This document shows, piece after piece, positions 23,587-29,855 of a stretch of 29,855 nt of DNA. A model generated the notes under the pieces. It was not told the DNA's origin, made no database searches, and saw only the letters and a program-made list of their open reading frames with translations. Both the position numbers and the translations under genes were made by a program. The first letter of the stretch is position 1, and each line of letters opens with the position of its first letter. The DNA is from CAYMKL01 sp964390805 (GTDB taxonomy: Bacteria; Chloroflexota; Anaerolineae; VGOG01), in the NCBI GenBank assembly GCA_964390805.1, contig CAYMKL010000089.1, forward strand, positions 1 to 29,855, in the 5' to 3' direction.

Positions 23587-24975
23587 GTGAAGAAAAGAGA
23601 TTACACTCCGTTGCTGGCCGAGCTTGCGGAAGCGTACAGGCAGCATGCGCCGAAGTCGGCAGCATCGAACGAAACGGCAAAGGAATACCTGGTGGACGGC
23701 GGCAGCCACACGCTGCGGCTCACCCAGCCCTTCCCGCCACGCATCGTTGCCGCCCAAGGCACCTGGATCAAAGACGAGGACGGCCACGACATTCTGGATT
23801 TCTGGCAGGGACATCTTGCCAACATCCTGGGGCACAACCCCGAGATCGTCACATCCGCGCTGGCCCGCGCCTTCGAGGATGCCTTTGGCTTGCAGACCGG
23901 CTTTGTGGACCAGTTGCAGGCCGAGACGGCCGAGATCCTCTGCCGGCAGACCGGCGCCGAGCGGGTGCGCTTTACGACCAGCGGCGCCCTGGCAACCATG
24001 TACGCCATTCTACTCTCCCGCGCCTTCACCGGTCGCGATATGGTGATGAAAGTGGGCGGCGGCTGGCATGGCGCGCAGCCCTGGGGGCTCAAAGGCCTAG
24101 GCTTTCACGACGGATTCCAGCAGGTGGAGAGCGAAGGTCTGCCCCCAGCCGTGACCGACCAGGTCATCGTCACCCGCTTCAACGACCCGGGCATGTTGCG
24201 TCAGCATTTCGGGCAGTACGGCGACCAGGTGGCCTGCTTCATCGTCGAGCCGTTCATGGGCGCGGGCGGCACAATGCCGGCGGCGCTCGAATACCTGCAA
24301 ACCGCTCGCCAGTTGACGAACCAATACGGAGCAGCTCTCATCCTTGATGAAGTGATTTCCGGCTTTCGTTTCCGCGCCGGGAATGTCGGTGCGCTGTATG
24401 GTGTGCAGCCCGACCTGGCCACCTTTGGCAAGATCATCGGCGGCGGGATGCCGGTGGCCGCCGTGGCCGGCCGGGCAGACATCATGGGCCTGGTCGGACA
24501 CGCGGAGGGCAGCCGTGTCAAGTTCTCCGGAGGCACCTACTCTGCGCACCCCGCCTCGCTCCTGGCCGCCAAGACCATCATGACCTACCTGGTTGAGCAT
24601 GAGGCCCAGGTCTACCCCAGGCTGGCCGAATTGGGCGAGAAGATGCGCCGGACGATGGAAGTGGCCTTCTCTGCGGAAGGCATCTACGCCCGCTGCACGG
24701 GCTATGGCAACGCGGCGCTGCCCGGCAGTTCCGTGGCCACGCTACACTTTCCTTACCAGGATGACGTTCAACTGGACAAACCAGACGTGGTGTTCGATCC
24801 ATCTGTGTGTGACGTCGTCCTCGGCCAGACGGTGTTGGGACTGGCCTTGTTGCTAGAGGACGTGTGCATAATCAAAGGCCACGGCGCAGCTTCCGCCGCC
24901 CACAGGGAGACGGACATGGATTTCCTGGGAGATGCCTGCCGCCGGGTGGCGCGTCGCGTCAAAGCGAGTTACTAG
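23587..24975 (+). CDS. Class III aminotransferase, glutamate-1-semialdehyde aminomutase-like
   Basis: PLP enzyme of 462 aa. The start is GTG 23587, preceded by AGGAGG (23575-23580) at 6 nt. The frame is open further upstream to 23449, but that part overlaps the amidohydrolase remnant in another frame. The cofactor aspartate is in ALILDEVISGFRFRAGNVGA, and the PLP lysine is K282 in TFGKIIGGGMPVAAVAGR, the HemL-type pattern. WHGAQPWGLKG sits where HemL relatives have the Y-H-G region. The metabolic neighbours (deacylase, dehydrogenase, ureohydrolase) make a catabolic aminotransferase or amino-mutase more likely than the heme enzyme HemL. This is an inference: true HemL proteins are shorter (about 430 aa). 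Confidence 0.85.
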   Translation: MKKRDYTPLLAELAEAYRQHAPKSAASNETAKEYLVDGGSHTLRLTQPFPPRIVAAQGTWIKDEDGHDILDFWQGHLANILGHNPEIVTSALARAFEDAFGLQTGFVDQLQAETAEILCRQTGAERVRFTTSGALATMYAILLSRAFTGRDMVMKVGGGWHGAQPWGLKGLGFHDGFQQVESEGLPPAVTDQVIVTRFNDPGMLRQHFGQYGDQVACFIVEPFMGAGGTMPAALEYLQTARQLTNQYGAALILDEVISGFRFRAGNVGALYGVQPDLATFGKIIGGGMPVAAVAGRADIMGLVGHAEGSRVKFSGGTYSAHPASLLAAKTIMTYLVEHEAQVYPRLAELGEKMRRTMEVAFSAEGIYARCTGYGNAALPGSSVATLHFPYQDDVQLDKPDVVFDPSVCDVVLGQTVLGLALLLEDVCIIKGHGAASAAHRETDMDFLGDACRRVARRVKASY

Positions 24976-24999
24976 AAGAAGAGGAGATGATAAGAAGAG

Positions 25000-26577
25000 A
25001 TGCTAGACATTCTGGTTCAAAATGGCACGGTCGTGGACGGTTCCGGCGCACCTGGATATCGCGCCGACGTGGCGATTGATGGGGATCGAATCGCGGAGGT
25101 GGGCGTGCTGGAAGGCGCACAGGCCGCGACAGTGATTGACGCCTCTGGGCACGTGGTGACACCGGGGTTTGTGGACATGCACTCGCACACTGATTTTACT
25201 CTGCCCGTTAACCCCACCGCGGATAGTCTGGTGCATCAGGGCATCACCACCGCCGTCATCGGCCAGTGCGGCGCTTCGCCGGCCCCTCTGCTGGAAGACA
25301 CCCGCCAGCAGGTCATCGCTACACTGGAAAGAGAAGACGTCCCCATGCCCTGGGACAAGTGGGCCGCCTTTGGCAGTTACCTTGAGTATCTGACGCACAT
25401 CGGCACTTCGATCAACGTGGCGCCGTTGGTGGGTCAGGGCATGGTGCGGTGGGGCGTTATGGGCCTGGTCGCCGATCCGCCGACTGAGGAGCAGATGGCC
25501 AGGATGCAGAACGAGGTGGTCAAAGCCCTGGAAAGCGGCGCGATTGGCGTCAGCACTGGCCTGATCTACCCGCCTGGCTGCTATGCCTCCACAGAGGAGT
25601 TGATCGCCTTCACCCAGCCGGCTGGCGAGCGGAACGGCTTTTACTTCAGCCACATCCGTGGCGAGAGCGAAACCTTGCTGGAGTCCATTGCCGAGGCCAT
25701 TCACATCGGGCGAGAGACCGGCGCGGCGGTGCAGATAAGCCATTTCAAGGCTGCCAGGCGTGCCAACTGGAGCAAAGCCCCTCGTGCCCTGGAGCTGATT
25801 GACCAGGCGCGGGCCGAAGGGCTGGACGTGACGGCCGACATGTACTCCTACCCGGCAAGCAGCACTGGCCTGTCCTCCCTGCTGCCGGATTGGGCTCACG
25901 AAGGGGGCAAGGAAGCCACGCTGAAGCGCCTGGCCGATGCTGGGACACGATTCAAGATGGTGAGCGACATGCGGTCTAGCGGCCGTCTTCGCACCACCGA
26001 GTGGGACAAGATATTGATCAGCGGATGCCCCAAGAACCGAGACTACGAGGGACACGCCATCGCCGACCTGGCCGAAGAGGCCGACAAGCCGCCTCACGAA
26101 TGGGTCTTTGACGCGCTGCTGGAGACGGAGGTGGGGATGAGCATGATTGCGTTCACCATGTCGGAGGAGAACCGCAAGCTGGCACTACGCCATCCGGCCA
26201 TGATGATCGGCACCGACGGGTCTGGCCTGGCTACCGAGGGGCCGTTGTCCCAGGGGCTGCCCCACCCTCGCAGCTACGGCACCTTCCCCCGTGTACTGGC
26301 TCACTACGTCCGCGAGCAAGGAGTGATCTCGTTGGAAGAAGCCGTGAGGAAAATGACCGGTCTCCCGGCCCAAAAGCTGCGTTGGGCGGATCGCGGGCTG
26401 GTGAGGAAGGGCTACCGGGCCGATCTGGTGATTCTGAACCCGGACACCGTCGCCGACCTGGCGACCTACGAGGCGCCGCACCAGTACCCCGTGGGCATTC
26501 CCCACGTTATCGTCAACGGCAAGCTGGTGATTCACAATAGTACCCATACCAAGGCACGCCCAGGAAGCGTGCTCTAA
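25000..26577 (+). CDS. N-acyl-D-amino-acid deacylase (D-aminoacylase family)
   Basis: A 525-aa amidohydrolase-superfamily enzyme that by family hydrolyses N-acyl-D-amino acids to the D-amino acid and carboxylate. Visible features in order are the N-terminal beta-sandwich (ILVQNGTVVDGSGAPGYRAD), metal motif GFVDMHSHTDF near residue 60, the zinc-ligand cysteine region VIGQCGASPAP, YFSHIRGESETLLES, VQISHFKAARR, the metal-site aspartate in MIGTDGSGLATEG, and the C-terminal sandwich strand (LVRKGYRADLVILNP). The length matches the family (about 480-530 aa). ATG 25000 is 25 nt after the aminotransferase stop. Some family members act on other N-acyl or dihydropyrimidine-like compounds, so specificity is uncertain. 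Confidence 0.88.
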   Translation: MLDILVQNGTVVDGSGAPGYRADVAIDGDRIAEVGVLEGAQAATVIDASGHVVTPGFVDMHSHTDFTLPVNPTADSLVHQGITTAVIGQCGASPAPLLEDTRQQVIATLEREDVPMPWDKWAAFGSYLEYLTHIGTSINVAPLVGQGMVRWGVMGLVADPPTEEQMARMQNEVVKALESGAIGVSTGLIYPPGCYASTEELIAFTQPAGERNGFYFSHIRGESETLLESIAEAIHIGRETGAAVQISHFKAARRANWSKAPRALELIDQARAEGLDVTADMYSYPASSTGLSSLLPDWAHEGGKEATLKRLADAGTRFKMVSDMRSSGRLRTTEWDKILISGCPKNRDYEGHAIADLAEEADKPPHEWVFDALLETEVGMSMIAFTMSEENRKLALRHPAMMIGTDGSGLATEGPLSQGLPHPRSYGTFPRVLAHYVREQGVISLEEAVRKMTGLPAQKLRWADRGLVRKGYRADLVILNPDTVADLATYEAPHQYPVGIPHVIVNGKLVIHNSTHTKARPGSVL

Positions 26578-26600
26578 TCCATCTAACCTACAGGACTAGA

Positions 26601-26630
26601 GCTCGGACAGATCTGATCCCCTATCCGAGC
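26601..26630 (+). repeat. Short hairpin between deacylase and dehydrogenase genes
   Basis: GCTCGGA (26601-26607) pairs with TCCGAGC (26624-26630) across a 16-nt loop in the 87-bp gap. No T-run follows. It may be a weak pause or transcript-end structure or have no role. The rest of the gap shows only the ribosome site GGAGG just before ATG 26665. Confidence 0.3.
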
Positions 26631-26664
26631 CCGTCCAAAATCCAATACAGGAGGCTATCAAAAA

Positions 26665-27678
26665 ATGTCGGATACTGTTCGAGTTATTCAGTACGGGCTT
26701 GGTCCCATCGGAAGCGCGGTGGCGCGCCACGTTGTGGAGCGCGCGGGGCTGGAATTGGTTGGGGGCGTAGACATTGCCCCGTCCAAGGTTGGCCAGGACG
26801 TAGGCGAAGCTATTGGCTTGGGACGTCCGCTGGGCTTTGTCGTGGCCGAAAAGCTGGCTCAGGTAGAGGGCGATGCCGACGTTGTGCTGCACACCACCAG
26901 CTCTTACTTTGACCAGTTCAGGAGTCAAGTCATCGAGATCCTGGAAGCAGGTCTGGACATCGTCTCCACGGCGGAGGAGCTGTCCTTCCCCTGGCTGGCC
27001 CATCCCCAAGAGGCCGCCGAGATTGACGCCGTGGCCAGGCGCGTCGGCAAAACGGTGTTGGGCACAGGTGTCAACCCCGGTTTCATCATGGACTCGCTGC
27101 CCCTCAGCCTGACGGCCATTTGCCAGAGAGTGGATCGCATCAGCGTGACGCGCATCATCAATGCCTCCACCCGGCGCGGGCCATTCCAGGCCAAGATCGG
27201 CTCCGGCATGACGGTGGACGATTTCAATGCCAGGATGGCGGCCGGCCGCATGGGCCACGTGGGCCTGCCCGAATCCGTGGGGATGGTATTCCACACATTG
27301 GGCAAAAAGCTGGCCCGCTACGAGTCTGGCGTCGAGGCGGTGGTGGCCGAGCAGTTGGTCAAGACCGATCACTTTGAGGTGTCGCCCGGCCGGGTGAAGG
27401 GCCTCAAGCAGGTAGCACGGGCCTACGCCGACGAGTCCTGCACTGAGCAGAGTGGCAATGGCGAATTCATGACCCTCACCTTCATCGCCGCCCTGGGCGC
27501 CGAAAACGAGGGAGATACCGTCAAGATTACCGGCAAACCGGATCTGGAGGCCAAGCTCCAGGGAACCAACGGCGACATCGCCACGGTCGCCATCGCCGTC
27601 AACGCCATCCGCCGAGTGAAGCAGGCCGCGCCGGGCCTGGTCACGATGCGGGACCTGCCCATCGTGACAGCGTGGTAG
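26665..27678 (+). CDS. NAD(P)-dependent dehydrogenase, 2,4-diaminopentanoate dehydrogenase-like
   Basis: A 337-aa protein with an N-terminal DapB-like Rossmann domain (VIQYGLGPIGSAVARHVV, glycines 11, 13 and 16) and a C-terminal domain typical of the Ord/2,4-diaminopentanoate dehydrogenase group. Diagnostic stretches are GVDIAPSKVGQDVGEAIGL, ADVVLHTTSSYFDQF, TAEELSFPW and VLGTGVNPGFIMDSLPL. In ornithine-fermenting bacteria this enzyme deaminates 2,4-diaminopentanoate. The partner genes of that pathway (ornithine aminomutase, AKP thiolase) are not in this window, so the natural substrate may differ. It precedes the ureohydrolase gene, whose start lies 38 bp after its stop. Confidence 0.8.
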   Translation: MSDTVRVIQYGLGPIGSAVARHVVERAGLELVGGVDIAPSKVGQDVGEAIGLGRPLGFVVAEKLAQVEGDADVVLHTTSSYFDQFRSQVIEILEAGLDIVSTAEELSFPWLAHPQEAAEIDAVARRVGKTVLGTGVNPGFIMDSLPLSLTAICQRVDRISVTRIINASTRRGPFQAKIGSGMTVDDFNARMAAGRMGHVGLPESVGMVFHTLGKKLARYESGVEAVVAEQLVKTDHFEVSPGRVKGLKQVARAYADESCTEQSGNGEFMTLTFIAALGAENEGDTVKITGKPDLEAKLQGTNGDIATVAIAVNAIRRVKQAAPGLVTMRDLPIVTAW

Positions 27679-27716
27679 ATGGCGAAAGGGCGTAACATCG
27701 AGCAGTGAGGAGGAAG

Positions 27717-28865
27717 ATGGACAAGCAGATCTGGGAGGACGCCTACCGCCGCGCCGCCGAAATCGCCCCCGTCCGCGTGGATCGCCGCATGCAGGACATC
27801 CTCTACGGCGACGTGCCCACTTTCATGGAGCTGCCCTATGCCCGCCAGCCCTGCCCTGAGCGCGGTCGAAGGGCCGACGACGGCTCGACTGAGCTCGCCG
27901 AAGTCCTGGACGGCGCCGACGTTGCCTTCCTGGGCATGGGCTACGAGGGGATCAAGATTGATTCGCCCCACACCTACCTGCCCGACCTGGCCACCCCCGC
28001 CGGCCCCGATAGCATCTACTATCGCACCGGTGCCGACAAAGCACCGCAGGCCGTGCGCCGCTACAGCATCCACTATTCCATCCATCACGCCTACGGCCTG
28101 TTTGTCGAGTATGCCCCCGATTTCTACATCTTCAAGCACCTGCGCGCCGTGGACGCTGGCGACGTGCCCGTCATCCCCGGCGACCCCGCAACCTCCTTCG
28201 AGCGCTGCCAGGCCCGCGTGGGCGAGATCGTGGCCGCCGGGGCAGTGCCCCTGGTCTGCGGCGGCGATCACGCCATCACCCTGCCGGTGGTCCGCGGCGT
28301 GGCCGGGGCGATGTCGGGACGCCTGGGCCTGATCCACTTCGATTCGCACTACGACCTGTGCTGGGATCCGCCCCTTTTTGCCGGCTCCCAATGGGCGCAG
28401 ATACTGCGTTTGCCCAACGTCGAGCTGCGCAACTTCTGCCAGATCGGGATGAGGGGCCTGCGCCAGGCCCCCTTCGAGGTGGAAGTCGCCAAGACGCTGG
28501 GCCACACCGTGTTCACCATAGCCGACGTGGACCGAGACGGCATCGAAGCCGTGACCGACGCGGCCCTGGAGCGCGCCCTGGGTGGCACCGACGGCGTCTA
28601 CGTATCGTTGGACATTGACGTGGTGGACCCCGTCTACTGCCCGGCCCAAAAGTATCCAGAACCGGCGGGGCTGACCTCCAAGCAGATCATCTCTGCCCTG
28701 CGCCGCATCGGGCAGGCGGCCGAGATCAAGGGCTTTGACCTCTGTTGCCTGGGACCGCAGTACGACGACCGCGTGGGCACCGGCTCGCATCTTGCCGCCC
28801 GGCTCTTCGTGGAAGTGATGGCGGCCATGGCCTGGCGTCGCAGCAAGCAAAAAGAGGAACCATGA
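27717..28865 (+). CDS. Agmatinase/ureohydrolase-family enzyme with an in-frame repeat insertion
   Basis: Mn-dependent hydrolase releasing urea from a guanidino compound. ATG 27717 is chosen with GAGGAGG just upstream (a GTG at 27705 in the same frame is possible), giving 382 aa. The metal ligands are H185 (GGDHAIT), D209-x-H211-x-D213 (HFDSHYD), and D299-x-D301 (SLDIDVVD). The usual P-G-T-G-T-P-E-P stretch after D-V-V-D-P reads VYCPAQKYPEPAG, so the substrate may not be agmatine. About 20 residues near position 41-60 (QPCPERGRRADDG, then STELAEV) derive from a dispersed repeat inserted in frame between MELPYAR and LDGADVAF. The protein is otherwise full length. Its stop overlaps the ATG of a truncated frame (ATGA). 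Confidence 0.86.
   Translation: MDKQIWEDAYRRAAEIAPVRVDRRMQDILYGDVPTFMELPYARQPCPERGRRADDGSTELAEVLDGADVAFLGMGYEGIKIDSPHTYLPDLATPAGPDSIYYRTGADKAPQAVRRYSIHYSIHHAYGLFVEYAPDFYIFKHLRAVDAGDVPVIPGDPATSFERCQARVGEIVAAGAVPLVCGGDHAITLPVVRGVAGAMSGRLGLIHFDSHYDLCWDPPLFAGSQWAQILRLPNVELRNFCQIGMRGLRQAPFEVEVAKTLGHTVFTIADVDRDGIEAVTDAALERALGGTDGVYVSLDIDVVDPVYCPAQKYPEPAGLTSKQIISALRRIGQAAEIKGFDLCCLGPQYDDRVGTGSHLAARLFVEVMAAMAWRRSKQKEEP
27854..27905. repeat. Dispersed repeat inserted in frame in the ureohydrolase gene
   Basis: CCCTGAGCGCGGTCGAAGGG (27854-27873) is followed after 14 bp by the partial direct copy CTGAGCTCGCCGAAGTCC (27888-27905), with GGCTCGA in between. Sequences of this CTGAGC...TCGAAGG type occur as dispersed palindrome-derived repeats in Chloroflexota genomes (recognised from memory, not searched). 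A related piece lies at 19912-19930. Its translated product is P-E-R-G-R-R-A and S-T-E-L-A-E-V. Confidence 0.7.
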
Positions 28866-28942
28866 CAATCAAAGAGCTGTTGCTCAGTAGCAACGTCGCG
28901 ATGACCGAAATAGGTCAATGGCAGAAGAAACGCAAGGGTATC
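28862..28942 (+). other. Truncated coupled reading frame after the ureohydrolase gene
   Basis: An ATG at 28862 overlaps the ureohydrolase stop as ATGA, a usual operon coupling. It opens a frame reading MTIKELLLSSNVAMTEIGQW and K-K-R-K-G-I-L. The frame then enters the antisense of the ribokinase-like gene at about 28943 and ends at 29098 in sequence with no family resemblance. The simplest reading is the N-terminal stub of a lost downstream gene at a rearrangement joint. The gene it came from is not recognised. Confidence 0.4.
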
Positions 28943-29839
28943 TTAGCGAGTATCCATCAATGCAAGGAACTTTTCCACTTCTTCGACAGCGGGCAGAGAC
29001 GGCTGAGCCCCCAGTTTGGTCACGGAAAGGGCTCCCGCTGCACACCCATAGCGCACCGCATCCCTCAGGCTATCCCCTCTGGCCAGGGCCACGGCTAGGC
29101 CGCCGTTGAAGGCATCCCCCGCCGCCGTGGTATCCACCGCTTCTACCGCGCAGCCAGGAACCAGCGTCGCCTCCTGTTCAGTCACCAATAGTGCTCCCTC
29201 CGCGCCCAGAGTGACGATGACCACCTCCGGCCCTTGGGCCAGCAACATCCGGGCAGCGTTTTCCGCCTCCTCGCGGCTGTCGATGGAAAGCCCGGTGAGA
29301 ACACTTGCTTCTACCTCGTTTGGCGTCAAAATGCGGACGTGTTTGAGGATGGCGTCAGATACGGGCCTGGCCGGGGCGGGGTTCAATATGGTGATGAGGT
29401 TATGTTTTGCGCCTAGTGCGAGAGCCTCTTCGACGGTCTCCAGGGGAATTTCCAGTTGCACCAGCAGCGCCTGCGCCTCAGCTATGACCTCCTCGGCGGC
29501 CCTCACATCCTGCGGCGATAGATTGCCGTTAGCCCCCGGAACCACAATGATGCGGTTCTCCCCGCCTTTTTCGACGACGATGAGGGCGACCCCGGAAGGG
29601 GCGGAGGGGTCTGCTTTTATGAAACGGGCGTCAATACCGTCCCGCTGATACCCCTCGACGGCCCTTGTGCCGAAATCGTCATCTCCCACCCGGGAGATGA
29701 GGGCCACCTCTGCTCCCAGGCGGGCTGCTGCCACGGCCTGGTTGGCTCCCTTGCCACCAGGGGCGATAGCAAAATTGTGCCCTATCAGTGTCTCCCCTGC
29801 CGGGAGCGTTACCCGCTTGGGAGAAGCTCCTTGAGGGTT
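28943..29839 (-). pseudogene. Ribokinase-family sugar kinase lacking a proper 5' end
   Basis: PfkB-type kinase phosphorylating a sugar or nucleoside. The frame is open on the reverse strand from 29839 to the TAA at 28943-28945 (298 codons). It contains GETLIGHNFAIAPGGKGANQ, LNPAPARPVSDAIL, ILTPNEVEASVLTG, and the catalytic DTTAAGDAFNGG, where A-A-G-D replaces the common G-A-G-D. The C-terminus is complete (GALSVTKLGAQPSLP). The N-terminal strand with V-G-S-x-N-x-D is missing: a stop codon (TGA, complement of 29840-29842) lies ahead. The first available start, GTG at 29734, would also remove the GGKGANQ motif. The gene is therefore frameshifted or truncated near the window edge; a sequencing error is possible. 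It converges with the metabolic run. Confidence 0.75.
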
Positions 29840-29855
29840 TCAGGGGGCCAGCCCA

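Noticed and set aside
27423..28868. A 481-codon open frame on the reverse strand
   Set aside because: It lies antisense to the ureohydrolase and the end of the dehydrogenase gene, both with intact catalytic motifs. Its translation has low-complexity His/Gly/Val composition and no recognisable domain. GC-rich third positions create such frames.
1..29855. CRISPR array, tRNA or rRNA genes
   Set aside because: No regularly spaced direct repeats with unique spacers and no cloverleaf or ribosomal sequence were recognised on either strand.

Overview
The window is an uncultured-type bacterial chromosome segment of roughly 60% G+C. It probably comes from the Chloroflexota (Anaerolineae-like). That placement is an inference from the gene repertoire (split glycine decarboxylase GcvPA/GcvPB, a Liv-type transporter, many amidohydrolases and SDRs) and from the many small palindromic repeats, some read through as protein sequence. 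It is not a proven assignment. Almost every gene is on the + strand; only a 5'-damaged ribokinase-family gene at the right edge is on the - strand.

Layout. (1) 386-5289: a complete branched-chain amino acid/amide-type ABC importer in the order binding lipoprotein, two ATPases, two permeases. The binding-protein gene lies between two direct copies of a ~149-bp element with terminal inverted repeats. (2) 5716-11054: a class III aminotransferase, a glutamine-synthetase-family ligase translationally coupled to a FluG-like amidohydrolase, and an M28 metallopeptidase. The aminotransferase is bracketed by two inverted copies of a ~90-bp palindromic MITE, each with its own 5-bp target duplication. 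(3) 11055-11575: a noncoding stretch with an IS3-family transposase remnant. (4) 11576-19852: gcvPA-gcvPB, an ATP-NAD kinase-like gene, an SDR / FAD amine oxidase / SDR trio, a SpoU-family RNA methyltransferase and a third SDR. (5) 20018-22441: a small membrane protein, a lipoprotein cyclophilin and an MFS carrier. (6) 22441-28865: a broken amidohydrolase, a GSA-aminotransferase-like enzyme, an N-acyl-D-amino-acid deacylase, a diaminopentanoate-dehydrogenase-like enzyme and an agmatinase-family ureohydrolase. (7) 28862-29855: a coupled start codon leading nowhere, then the reverse-strand ribokinase-like gene.

Taken together, the region reads as an amino acid/amine scavenging and catabolism island: import, peptide and N-acyl-D-amino acid hydrolysis, transamination, gamma-glutamylation-type ligation, flavin oxidation, glycine decarboxylation and guanidino-group hydrolysis. 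The actual substrates cannot be read from sequence.

The most unusual aspect is the number of distinct small palindromic or mobile repeats (at least seven kinds). Several sit inside or on the edges of genes. One 25-bp repeat marks both lesions of the broken amidohydrolase, one is translated in frame in the ureohydrolase, and one supplies the stop context of gcvPB and the N-terminus of the next protein.
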